Of a DNA stretch of 64,000 nt, positions 46,228-56,736 are shown piece by piece (the first letter of the stretch is position 1; the number at the start of each line of letters is the position of its first letter). Below the pieces are notes generated by a model. It had not been told where the DNA came from. It did no database searches and saw nothing but the letters and a program-made list of their open reading frames with translations. The stretch comes from Blasia pusilla (taxonomy: Eukaryota > Marchantiophyta > Marchantiopsida > Blasiales): positions 8,804,001 to 8,868,000 of the forward strand of contig CM114272.1 of NCBI GenBank assembly GCA_050084515.1. The letters are read 5' to 3'. Position numbers and translations under genes: made by a program.

Positions 46228-47670
46228 ATGGATACTTGTGGGCCAGATATGGGCCCTAAGTTGACAAGAGGAGAGTGGCGCCGCATACACCAGCTCCTTA
46301 GGAGTTATAGGAGGTGTTTTTCATTTATTATGCATGAGTTGGGTACGCTAAAGGGTCCAGGGATCCGCATTGAGTTGTCGAGTGACGCGCTGATCTTCCA
46401 ACAACCCTACAAGTACAATGACATGGAGAGGGCTCTGAATCTCAATAGGAGCCAAGACTTGGTTGGAGCAGGACTAGTGGAGATGTTGCATGGAGAGTAT
46501 GCATCTGCCACTATCATGCTCGCCAAGAAGGATGTGCATGGCAACTGGACAAATAGGCAGATGTGTGGAGATTACGGACCTATCAATCGGAAGACAAAGT
46601 CCGATAAGTATGCCATGCCCACTCTTGAGGAGATCTTTGATGTTATTGGGCATGCAAAGATCTTCAGTTTATTAGATCTTTGAGCCGGATACCATCAGCT
46701 GCCTATCAGATTGGAGGACAGGCAGAAGACGGCATTTTGGGGCATGGATACTCACGAGAAGGATTGCTTGTACGAGTGGCGGTTCTAACCATTTGGGTTA
46801 AAGAACACCCCAACAGAGTTGCAGAGGGTCATGGATAAGATCTTGGCAGGTCTGGATTTTTCTAGGTATTATATTGATGACATCGTAGTCTTTAGCGCCA
46901 CGGTTGAGAAGCATGAGTTACATCTAGAGGAGGTATTTTGATGATTGTAGTTACATGGGCTAAAGCTACATCTAGGCAAGTGCAAGTTTTTCTACGATGA
47001 GATTGAGTACCTGGGTCATATGATATACCCAAGAGGCCTTGGTGTGCAGTAGATGAAGGTATAGGCTATTTCACGCATTCCACGCTCTAGAGATGTGAGT
47101 CAAGTTCGTGCATTCATCGGATTGGCAAACTTCTATCGACGGTACGTCAAGGGTTTCAGTTTGATTGCGAAGCCGCTAACCTTGCTGACCAAGGTGGATC
47201 AGGAGTGGCACTGGGAGATGAGTAAGAGAGAGCATTTCAGCTGCTCAAGGACAAATTGACGTCCGTACCTATATTGAAGAGACCGATCAGGGGGCGTTCT
47301 TTCCAATTGCATATTGATTGGAGCGTGTTGGGGCTTGGATTTGTGCTCACCCAACATGACGATCATGGTAGAGAGTTTGTCGTGACTTACTCTAGTTGCT
47401 CAAACAATGTTGCAGAGGCAAAGTATAGCTCGTATGAGGATGAGTGCTTGGCTGTCGCACATTTCAGATGTTGTCTATTCGGCAATCCCTTTACCATCAT
47501 TACTGGCCACTCTATTAGCCACTTAAGTGGTTGATAGAGTCCGACAAGCTTATAGGGAAACTTGCGAGGTGGGCTCTTTTGTTGCAAGCGTATGACTTCC
47601 AAGTGGTGCATAGACCTAGGATGCTCAACCAAGATGCAGAAAGTTTGAGCCGTAACCCATGCCCAAGTCA
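46228..47670 (+). pseudogene. Copy C reverse transcriptase and RNase H
   Basis: RT reads MCGDYGPINRKTKSDKYAMP and then FSLLDL followed by TGA (46681-46683; CGA in copy B). YIDDIVVFSA (about 46872-46900) keeps the YxDD catalytic pair. A TGA at 46939-46941 after LEEVF is shared with copy B. RNase H begins LHIDWSVLGLGFVL and keeps KYSSYEDECLA before indels near 47455 and 47500. The end SRNPCPS is near 47660. Confidence 0.9.
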
Positions 47671-48009
47671 GTGAGATGCGACTTGAGCTCATTGGCATGG
47701 TGAGAGTGATGAGGAGTTGGTGCGAGGATGGCATACGTCAGCCTATTTGGGCTTGTTGGCTATGGAGAGCCAGATTGCAGAGACTTCGATGGCGAGGTCT
47801 GATGGAGAGTGAAGTCCGGTGAGGAGACGACAGGTGGCCGAGACATTCACGACAATGGAGTAGTCTTGGAGTACCTACGTACTGGCAGCGTCGCGAGCAT
47901 AGTGGGTTCTAGAGAGCGGGATCAGATCCTACAACGAGTCAGACGGTTCCGGTGAGAGGGCACACATGTGTTGCGAGTGTGGGAGGATGGTAGAGTGCGT
48001 GTAGTGCCT

Positions 48010-49284
48010 CATCCTTCATAGAGAGCACGTTTGGTGCGTCATGCCCACGAGGAGTTGGGTCATTTTGGAGTGAAGTGGACGTATAGCTTGCTCCAGATTT
48101 AATATTGGTGGCGAGGCATGCAGATTGACGTTCAGCAGTTTGTTGCCAAATGCATGGTGTGGGATTGAGTCAGAGCATTGTTCAATGCTCCGATTCCACA
48201 ATTGCATCCACTTCCGATCATGAGTTTAGGTTATAGATAGATTTTGGATTTTATAGAACCTTTGCCTTTGATGGAGCGCCATAGTCGTTATGTGTTGGTG
48301 ATGGTTGAGCACTTCTCGGAGTGGATAGAGTTGGTTGCATTGCTTGACAAAGCGAGTGAAGGAGTTGCGTATGCCTTCCTAGATCGAGTGTTGAGTCATT
48401 ACGGCGCAACAGCTGAGGTGTTGACAGATGAGGGTACAGAGTTCCGCGGGGAGTTTCAGGCCTTGTGTGATCAGGCACTGATCGACCATCGCACTACTTC
48501 GCGAGATCATCCTGAGGCGGATGGACTAGCGGAGCGGGTTGTGCAGATGGTGAAGAGAGGACTACGTAAGTATGGCTTGCACATAGGTCATCTAGGAGAT
48601 TGGGATCTTCAGTTGCCGTGGTTGGCGATGGGATACAAATTCAGCAGGCAAGCATTCTTATCGTCTTTCTCACCGTATTTGTTGCTTTATGGCCAAGAGC
48701 CAAATTTACTAGCGGCCATTTGTCAAGATGTTGGTGAGGTGTTGAAACTTGATAACCTTAATGTATGGATGCGAGCATGTTCTTAGAGGGCTGAATTGTT
48801 TCAGAGAGTGATGCCCATTGCGTTTGAGAACTTGGCGATTGCGCAACATGGGGATACATTGAGGTATGCGACTATTCGTGGGGTGGTTATCGACCTACTA
48901 TCCGGAGGTTTCATCAGGGAGACTATGTCTACTTGCAGCAAACATCACCCACGATATTGGATTTGGGTGCAGGGCGCACCATCTTGAGAGTGTGTGAGGT
49001 TTTTCCATCAGGTGTTCTCTTATTGGAAGGACGCGATGGTATGGTTTGGAAGGACCATGTGCGTAACTGTGCCCCTTGTCACCTTTCGAGCATTGACGGT
49101 ACAGTTGATTCGAGCTTAGCTACAGTTCGTGCAAGCTTGCGATGTATGTTGTGTGGTTCTACCCGCGGTGTAGCCACTATGCTAGTCTATGATGGCTCTT
49201 CGAGAGGATGGCATATGGCATGTTTGACGCCATCTCTCACTAGGGTTCCTCAAGGATGATGGATGTGTCCTAGATGTACATAGC
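48010..49284 (+). pseudogene. Copy C integrase and damaged PHD finger
   Basis: The zinc-binding part is at 48030-48175. The core is best seen from 48244 (LDFIEPLPLMERHSRYVLVM) through VLTDEGTEF and DHPEADGLAERVV. The frame continues unbroken from 48244 to 48786, longer than in copy B. The C-terminal PHD finger starts CMLCGSTRGVATMLV, but the next CxxC reads YDGS, so two zinc ligands are gone, and a TGA precedes WMCPRC. Confidence 0.9.
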
Positions 49285-49463
49285 GTAGGTAGTTCTACAT
49301 TGTGACTTATGTCTGTGACATGGATGATAAGAAGGCGACTAACGATGGGGCCACATGAGCACCCGACCTTTTTGCTCGTAACGTCCGAGAGATGTATGTT
49401 ATGATAGGTAGGGATAGATGGCTATATGGAGTTAGAGGGACCTAACCACTAGCTAGGGGAGCG

Positions 49464-49591
49464 ATTGGAGATATTTGGGTACTTCTTATCTTGTTGTTTG
49501 GATGCCATGAGTTAGCATGGTATCGTACGTGTTCGTGTGTGTGTTCGATGACAGCGATGTATGTTGTGTAGCGATGTGTATGCGCACGATA
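49464..49591 (+). repeat. Internal module R of copy C
   Basis: 128 bases after the purine-rich AGCTAGGGGAGCG. It shares TCTTGTTGTTTGG with the terminal R of this copy, where copy B has CGCCTCTATSTATGG. Ends GCGCACGATA, then AT, then module L. Confidence 0.88.
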
Positions 49592-49593
49592 AT

Positions 49594-50112
49594 TGTCACG
49601 TCTTTTAGGATATATTGGTGAGATCTAGTAGAGCGCCTTCGCGAGTAGTGGAGGACATACTCAGGAGGTTGAGGATGACCTACTGAGGACCTGGCAAACC
49701 TGAGAGAGCAGGTTTCCCCTTTGTTTCGGCTCATTTGGAGCCATATTGAGGAAATTACTATTTTAGGTAAGTACCATTTTGAGTATATGTTTGACTTTTT
49801 ATTTTGGTAAGTGACCCTTGACCTCGTACATCAGGTCAAGAGCCAAGGAGGTGACTTGGGAGCATAGGTTACCATGGAGAGAGCTTGGGAGAGGGGAGGG
49901 ATATATATACCTCAAGGAGAAAGAGCTTGAGAGCTCATTCTCTCTTTGTTGAACCTCTTGGCACGAGGCGGCGGTGTTATGGTCCCTTGCCTTGTGAGTG
50001 TAACCCAAGCCTATAATTAGGAGAGTGGGCTTGGTTTGACATTGAGAGAGACATGTGAGAGTGCACACATATGAGAACTATGGTGTTGTGAGAGAGATTG
50101 GATCTTATGTTA
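49594..50112 (+). repeat. 3' module L of copy C
   Basis: 519 bases from TGTCACGTCTTTTAGG to GGATCTTATGTTA; pairs with 37727-38240. Passes directly into module R. Confidence 0.88.
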
Positions 50113-50240
50113 ATTGGAGATATTTTGGTACTTCTTGTCTTGTTGTTTGGATGCCATGAGTTAGCATGGGATCGTGCGTGTTTGTGTGTGTGTTTGGTGG
50201 CAATGATGTATGTTGTGTAGCGATGTGTTTGCGCATGACA
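50113..50240 (+). repeat. Terminal module R of copy C
   Basis: 128 bases ending GCGCATGACA, the apparent 3' end of the element. Confidence 0.86.
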
Positions 50241-50392
50241 ATTCAGAGGGAACTCACAAAGTTGGGTGCACCTTAATCGAATCTTGTGTTGTATCCATAC
50301 ACATCAATAGTAGTACTCAACACATAACATCGGTCATTATCACATATAGATACATACACTAATATCTAGAATATAACACGGTGGCGATTAGG

Positions 50393-50456
50393 GTTGTCCA
50401 ATCATTCATTTGTAGATATATTAGGATTCATAGTTATATGGATTTTTGACTTGTGA
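50393..50456 (-). repeat. Dispersed repeat fragment, inverted partner of 8077-8140
   Basis: The reverse complement matches 8077-8140, including ACTATGAATCCTAA and GAATGATTGGACAACC. Only about 65-80 bases can be aligned by eye. Confidence 0.65.
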
Positions 50457-52146
50457 GCATAAAAACCAATGTATGTTGGTAGCGATGTCTATTCGCACGA
50501 AAATATATACACTATCACACCAAGAGGCCATATAATAAAAATAGTTGGGACATTACATTTTAAATCACCAAAAAAAATCAAGCCAAGTCCACCTTTTGTG
50601 GAAGGGAATCCAAGCCTAATGGACTATAGACATCATCCTATCCTAGCATGGACTTGGAATTATTGATTAGAGAAAGAAGTGTCTCTAAACTTATTATATC
50701 CCTCTCCAGACTCCCAAGGCTCTAAGAAGATGAATTGTTCAAATAGGTCATCCAACTTATACATCAAGTTATTACTAAGCAAGAACTTCAAAAAGCCGCT
50801 GAGAAGGTCCTAAGAAATTCCCTAGGGGATGCCTTCAACTTACTAGTCACTAAGGGAAGACAACATGTCACTCCTTGCCTATCCATTCATACATAGCCCT
50901 TTTGCAAGACCATATTAGTTGTCTATTCTTGCTTGATTACAACTAGCTAGATTAACATTAGCCCTCCTTATTCCTTGAAGCACTTGAAATTTGAACAAGG
51001 CTTGCTTGCAATGAGTGGATAAATCACTCAAAATCGTCATTGATTCCTTCATATGCAAGGTGATAGAGACTCAAAAACTAACCTTAGATATTTTAGAAAC
51101 ATATATACTACAACAAAATTCGAAATATGGAAGCATACCCCCACCATAGCACCACTTTTGAATTGAGAAGTTTTGTTAGAGGTAGTGAGTTTCATAATTT
51201 GAAAACTTGTGTCATTTTGGATATGTACTTTTAACTTCACTAATATTAATACACATAGTTAACTTGTTTATTGCATGAATAATAAACAAAATTCCTAATA
51301 AATTTCAACAAAGGATTATTTTTTTCTTACCTACCTTTTGCACTTTGAATCTTGAAAATGATGGATTTTTTTTACATTAGGGATCAATATGCTTCTCTTC
51401 TATTTGAGTTTAAAGAATTGGAGAACAGTTTGATTTGGATTTGATTATCCTTCCAATATTTGAAATATCCATATTATGCATTCTTATTTCAACAACAAAA
51501 TAACCAATTGGAGCTTTGGAGTTCTATAAATGCTGATCGCACTAGCACTAGTCTACTTTCTTATGTGGATTATACTTTGTTAAGTTCCCCAATCGGTATG
51601 TAGAGGATGTAATTTGAAGCAAAGTTGATAAAAGCGGCTCATAGAAATATCCAAGAAGCTCTCAATCGTGTTCATCAATAGAAGTATGTTCTACCTAAAA
51701 CCAAATGCAATTAATGCATGGGAATGTTCGATTAGTTATTGACGAGTGACACTTGCTCATTGATACATCTCACACACATCAAATGAATCACCACCATAAC
51801 TTGTTTGGACTACTTAACTTTTTGGGGTCAATAAGGGTAGCTCATTAATAATCCACTACAAGAGATTTCTAAAGGTGCCACTTGTTGACTACCTCCATTA
51901 ACAATAGCTCTATGAAACATACGTTTCTCTCTAGTGAATACGTTTGAAAAACTATTTATTACCTTAGTAATAAATAGTAACAATGTCTTAGTCTACTTCA
52001 TGTCTCAATCCTCTCTTCACCATCTTCTTCATAAAATAATATTGAATGTCACTACGTTTTGTCTTCTACCTAGATCTTGTTCTATCTAATGAGGCAATGG
52101 CATTTTGGTTCACAATATACTTCAGGGCAAACAAATTCTAAACAGT

Positions 52147-52659
52147 AAATAGTAAACAGTTTCTAATTCTTACTTCTCCAATATGGTGTTCTAAATAGTA
52201 AACAGTTTCTAATTCTCAAAGTAGTCATGCACACAACGTGCTTGTAAGGTTTGAAGGGAAAGTGCTCTTGAGATCCCCCAAAAATGGTGTGAGAGACGTT
52301 CATGAGAAAGATACCTTATGATAGGTACCCTGATGTTAGGAATGGTTGTAACATTATTATAGGTACCCTGATGTTAGGAATGGTTGAACCAAACTTGCTC
52401 TCAATTTTTTTCATCATGCATGATATCTAGATATATGGCCCAACTAATTCTAGCCCATTGGGTTGTGGAAAGGATTGTGGATACTCTAAAGAGGCACTAG
52501 ACTTAAGATTGGTAAACCATAAGAAAGTTAGACTAGACCGACAGAAATCTGGATTTAGGGTCGTAATTTTGACCATTGAACATCAACCTTTAGTTTCTAT
52601 TTCTTATCGGGATTGGACACCATATTGGAGAAGTAAGAATTAGAAACTATATACTATTT
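52147..52659. repeat. Foldback (45-bp inverted repeats about 510 bp end to end)
   Basis: 52147-52191 and the reverse complement of 52615-52659 agree at about 42 of 45 positions (core TTCTAATTCTTACTTCTCC). The left arm is followed by a partial direct copy of itself (about 52193-52220). This resembles a foldback or MITE-like element, but no clear target-site duplication was found. Confidence 0.65.
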
Positions 52660-53245
52660 GAGATAGTATACGGTATCTGATTAGTGTAACATCATTTCCA
52701 TGTAGGGCTAATCAAGCATGAGAGAATGTCTTAGTGTAGTTGGCGCCAAATATCTATTAGTAGCCTTTCACTTTCAATCTGGCTTTGCACCCTTCAATGC
52801 TCCATCTGCCAAGTGCTTGATTTATAGGAGCTCATTTACATCCCCGCGCCTTCCTATATGTTGGAGTGAGTTGAATGACCATGTGTTATGTGCCTCGTGG
52901 ATTCAAGCTCTCCTTCCATTGCATTCTTCCAATGAACTCCTCCTCGCCTAGAAAGAGATTTTTCATGGGTCTCGGGTTCTTCAAAATGGACATATTTCTC
53001 GTATTGACTCAATCCTGTATGAATCAACTTCTGCTTCTCTATATTCCTTGCACGAGACTCTTCAAGTGTATGAGTGTAAAGATTTCCGCATTTGCCTTAA
53101 GATCTTTCCAGATCTTTGTGGTCACTCTTGCTTCTAATTGAATTCTAATGCTACCCTTTGTGTGAACACCAAGAAATGGTTGTACGTTGGGATCACAAAC
53201 ATACAAAAATTTGTGCTCAAGGCTGAGAACCCAATGCAAGAGTAC

Positions 53246-54497
53246 TCATTGTTTAATACGCTTGATCGCAGCTTCAATGTCAGGAACGCATTCCTTAAAA
53301 GTCTCCCACTGATCAATGGATAGACTGATGCCTGTTTGTCAATCACAGAGAGCTGCCGCATTAGAATCCCAACTTCACCAAAACGTGCCTCACTTAAGCA
53401 TAAGAAGACGCTGATTTGTTTTTCTAAATATAGAGATCGGACTGCTCACATCCTGTATCATGACACTTCCAGCAAGACCTCAATCCACACCTTTCTGGGT
53501 TGGCAGCATTTTTCCATCCTTCTCGTAGTAGTCACGTATGCTCACAAGCTTCTGACCTTTAAATTCCGAGACAGTCACATTCCGCTTAGCAGATAACTGT
53601 CAACAAAAAGATTGAACCTGCGTCAGTAGGCTTGCAATGACAATTGAGATAAATCACAAGGCAATACTGTTGGTCCACATGCATTATTTGCTTCAGTAAG
53701 TACTCTTCCTGAAATGCAGTGCATGACCTCTAACAGGTCAGAATTACAGAAGAACCATCAAAATGAGGACTCATCCCATCGTGTCTATCAACACCCATTT
53801 CTTTCATCTGCGTCAGTTAGCTTCCTACAGACGGAACAGAATGCCGACACCCTACCTGGCAAACGATTACATTGCCATCAGCGCTTTTCTGGAACACCTG
53901 CTCTCCCTGTTTCTTGATGGGCGCCACCTTCTCTTCCTCAGAGCCCTCGTCCTCCTCGCCACTCACGATTCCCCTACTATTCTCTCTATCTCGCCCACGA
54001 CTCGAAGGCCGTTTCCGCGCATGAGGCTTCTTCTCATCCTCCTCTTCATCCTCATCCTCATCCTCGTAATCGTCGTCATCGTCATCCTCTTCGTCGTCCA
54101 CCTCCTCGCTCTCATCCTCATCTGAGGTGCGTCGCTTTCTTTCCTTGGCCGCAGGTTTCCGAGGTGCGACTTCGTCTTTCTCTTCAGAGTCGCTTGAGCT
54201 GTTGTGAGCCTGCCTTTTGCTCTTACCTAAGGAGGCACTGCGGTTGGAGGGTTTGATGGCCTCCTCCGCACTGCCGGACTCCGAGCCTGAGCCCGAGCCG
54301 TCTACTCCCTTCGTGAAGAAATCCTTGATCACTCGGCTAACCACTCTCCTGTATGCAGGTTGCATAAGGTCGTAACCCGTGTCTTCGGATGCCAACTTGC
54401 GTACTTTGCTCTCTGTCATAAGAGTCATATCCGCGTTCCTTAGGATTCTCAGCACTGCTCCCATCAACCTTTTCTCGTGGGTCTTGTTTATCGTCAT
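53246..54497 (-). CDS. KELP-type transcriptional coactivator (DEK_C plus PC4 domain)
   Basis: Three exons: 54497-53856 (214 codons), 53596-53491 and 53331-53246. Introns of 259 and 159 bases are GT-AG, and phases fit exactly, giving 277 residues. The N-terminal ~60 residues (RLMGAVLRILRNADMTLMTE, then SKVRKLASEDTGYDL) form a DEK_C-like domain. Residues about 70-195 are a Ser/Glu/Asp/Lys-rich linker with a nearly pure Asp/Glu run. The C-terminal PC4 domain is assembled across all exons: FQKSADGNVIVCQ | LSAKRNVTVSEFKGQKLVSI, then RDYYEKDGKMLPTQK | GISLSIDQWETFKECVPDIE. This is the plant KELP arrangement: a nuclear protein binding single-stranded or melted DNA and assisting RNA polymerase II transcription. 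Arabidopsis KELP is about 165 residues, so the excess is the acidic linker. The gene appears intact. Confidence 0.93.
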
Positions 54498-54712
54498 TAT
54501 TCTTCTTCCCCTATGTCCTACGCTGCTGTTGCTGCTGCTGGAGTTAAGTTCGCGAATCAGGGCTCGGAGGTATATCTACTGAAAGTAGCCGTTCCTGCAA
54601 GCGCTTCCAGCATCAATTTTCTCTTCCCAAATTCTCTCTCTCACAAGTACCGTCCAACCAAGGCGCGGGGTCTATGGTCGCAAGGCTACGACAGGCACTA
54701 CTGAATGAGTAC

Positions 54713-54720
54713 TCTCTGTC

Positions 54721-54784
<64 letters not shown>
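54713..54784. repeat. (TCTG)n-(CT)n-(CA)n compound microsatellite
   Basis: TCTG/TGTC units at about 54718-54752, a short CT run, then about 12 CA units to 54784. Confidence 0.93.
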
Positions 54785-54786
<2 letters not shown>

Positions 54787-54812
54787 AGCTGCACTACAAA
54801 ATCCTCTCATGG

Positions 54813-54838
54813 TTCAAGATCTAAGCATGGATCTTGAA
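54813..54838. repeat. Hairpin 1 (TTCAAGATC/GATCTTGAA)
   Basis: A 9-bp perfect inverted repeat with an 8-base loop that includes AGCATG. Closely related to hairpin 2, 80 bases away. Confidence 0.75.
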
Positions 54839-54901
54839 TGGTTCAATACCCAGCGTGTGCAGCTCTCTTAGCTGTACAACATCAGGATCCTGTCAGTAAT
54901 C

Positions 54902-54929
54902 GTTCAAGATCCTAACATGGATCTTGAAC
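54902..54929. repeat. Hairpin 2 (GTTCAAGATCC/GGATCTTGAAC)
   Basis: An 11-bp perfect inverted repeat with a 6-base loop TAACAT. It shares core arms and a similar loop with hairpin 1. Confidence 0.78.
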
Positions 54930-55327
54930 TCTTAATGTCAGTGTTAGTCTGAAAACCAGGAAATCCGATGACCCATGCTCAAGAGTACGCGACTCAGCTC
55001 CCGGTTCCAGAATTTGGAAAAATCCAGGCCTTCAATAAAACAGCTAATCTCCTTGGTGAGAACCGCCTGCAAAAAGTGCCTGAAAATCTGGATGGGAGGA
55101 TGTATGTAACATATGAAAGAGGTCCCATGGGCTAAAAAAAGAAGAAGAAAACTCATTTCATCTCTCTGCTTGGGAACCCCAAGCAGAAGAGCTTGAAAAA
55201 TATAGATGTGAAGGTGCCTGTCAACCGCTGTCACTATCACATGTGAAAGGGATCCTATAAGCCTAGCGGCTTGCCGCGGACGAGAAATCTTAGCCTACAC
55301 TCTCATCTAGAGTCTCGAATAACTGTT

Positions 55328-55330
<3 letters not shown>

Positions 55331-55383
<53 letters not shown>
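55331..55383. repeat. (CT)n microsatellite
   Basis: About 26 CT units. Confidence 0.95.
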
Positions 55384-55388
<5 letters not shown>

Positions 55389-55965
55389 ACAGAGGATAGG
55401 CTCGCCCATCCGCCGAGTTGCTCTCGGAATACAACAGAAACCCAGCTCGGCACCATGAAGAACTCGTCGAGAAACGCGCGAGTTTTCAAATCCTTCTCTA
55501 CTATTCTACTTCGCACATCCCTCACTTCGACACTTAAACTCAACTAAACTGCACACAAGAAGAAAGAGGACGCTACGTCACGCATTTTACCACCACGTAT
55601 CCATCATGAAAGAGAATGCTGACGAGCATTCGCACATACCTCAAAGAAGCAACCTAAACGACGAAACTCCCACAACACCGCCGCATGCAGACTCCCCTCG
55701 CCAGCGCCAGCATCCAAGCGAGCTCCCTCGGGAAATCAAACTCCCGCCGCGGTTCAATCCGCCGCACTTGAAAGCCACCAAACACCAATTCAGAAACTGC
55801 AGCATCAGCACTACACAAACCGGAAGAGCAAACCCCTGAACATCGAGCAGCCGCGCCAGCGTCTCCCGCTCTTCCCGATGATGGAGCGTTTCTTCCGTTC
55901 GGCAGTCCTTCTGATGCGCTCCACCGCCCTTGCGCCCGTCCTTCCCTCTTCCCAAGTCTCCCGCC

Positions 55966-56081
55966 CACTCCCGAAGCTCAACTCTACCAAATCCAATCAG
56001 ACCAATTCTCACAACAGTCCGACCACTCCCGAACCTCAAATCCAACGCAGCTAATCAGACCAGTTCTAACAAGAGTCCGAC
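55966..56081. repeat. 58-bp tandem repeat, two units
   Basis: Units start at 55966 and 56024 (CACTCCCGAASCTCAA) and share AATCAGACCARTTCT and AGTCCGAC. Confidence 0.82.
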
Positions 56082-56736
56082 CACTCGCTCAGTCCCCCTG
56101 AGAAAACGTCCTCTCATCAATTAACTGCAAACGAGAAGACGACGAGATCGAATGCACGCGCACAGTCCTCTACTCTGCGCATCCGGAAACACGAACAAAC
56201 CCAATTCAAGTCCAGTTCGAGTGTAGATCGCGACTCGCAAAAGCGGGCGACGCCGAAGCGCCATAGCATAGCAGTACTGGGAACTGCCATCCCCTTCCTG
56301 TTTTCGTTTCCCGCTTTTCCAGCATGGAACGCGGAGAATTCAACTGGAGGAGTTAGCCGTGACAATTGCTGGGGTCTTCATGTCCTTGTGATGGAAATGG
56401 AATGAGGGCCCCATCTCATGTGCATGGTATGCATCACATGCACATAGGCTTGGGCTGGGTCATGGATATCGAAAATATTTATTTTGATGTGTATGGTTTC
56501 TTTGAGGCCCCTCCTTTGTGTTTCCCATCCATTGCATTTTGAGTAGGTAGCCGATAAGCGACCTAGTTGAGTCTTTCCAAGTGCGTACCCTAATTGGTCA
56601 AAGTCCTTAGTTAAAATCTAAAACATAATAAACACATCGCGATTAATTCTTGGTTCAAGGGCTTGAGTGGGTAGAGAGGGAGAACCCCCTTAGATAATTC
56701 TAGGGTTCTCTTGGGGAACCCCATCTTCACCATTGT

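Larger units (their letters stand above)
37727..50240 (+). mobile_element. Retroelement copy C: full-length, with internal tandem duplication
   Basis: The order is L (37727-38240), leader with a 490-bp foreign insert, gag copy 1 (40318-41066), a 71-bp filler, a second leader, gag copy 2 (42031 onward), protease, methyltransferase, RT-RNase H, integrase-PHD (stop about 49284), R (49464-49591), L (49594-50112), R (50113-50240). The tandem duplication explains its 12.5-kb length against 10.3 kb for copy B. The methyltransferase core is best preserved here. Flanking bases (AACTC before, ATTCA after) do not form a target-site duplication at the expected ends, although GAACTC reappears at 50250-50255. 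Confidence 0.9.
50241..53245. other. Repeat-rich intergenic region downstream of the KELP-like gene
   Basis: AT-rich and without a supported gene. A segment (50393-50456) is the inverted counterpart of 8077-8140. A foldback structure lies at 52147-52659. Direct repeats include ATAGGTACCCTGATGTTAGG at about 52322 and 52359. The last ~200 bases should be the 3' UTR of the minus-strand coactivator. The plus-strand frame 52718-52951 is probably chance. Confidence 0.5.
54498..56736. other. Upstream region of the KELP-like gene, with microsatellites and hairpins
   Basis: Contains the presumed minus-strand promoter, a (TCTG)n/(CA)n array (54713-54784), two related hairpins (54813-54838, 54902-54929), a (CT)n array (55331-55383) and a 58-bp tandem repeat (55966-56081). 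55440-56340 is balanced in composition and could be the leader or first exon of another gene; frames such as 55606-55839 (plus) and 55641-56045 (minus) show no known domain. Confidence 0.45.

Noticed and set aside
52718-52951. 77-codon plus-strand frame near the KELP-like gene
   Set aside because: It lies about 300 bases past the stop of the minus-strand gene, has no domain, and its continuation is interrupted.
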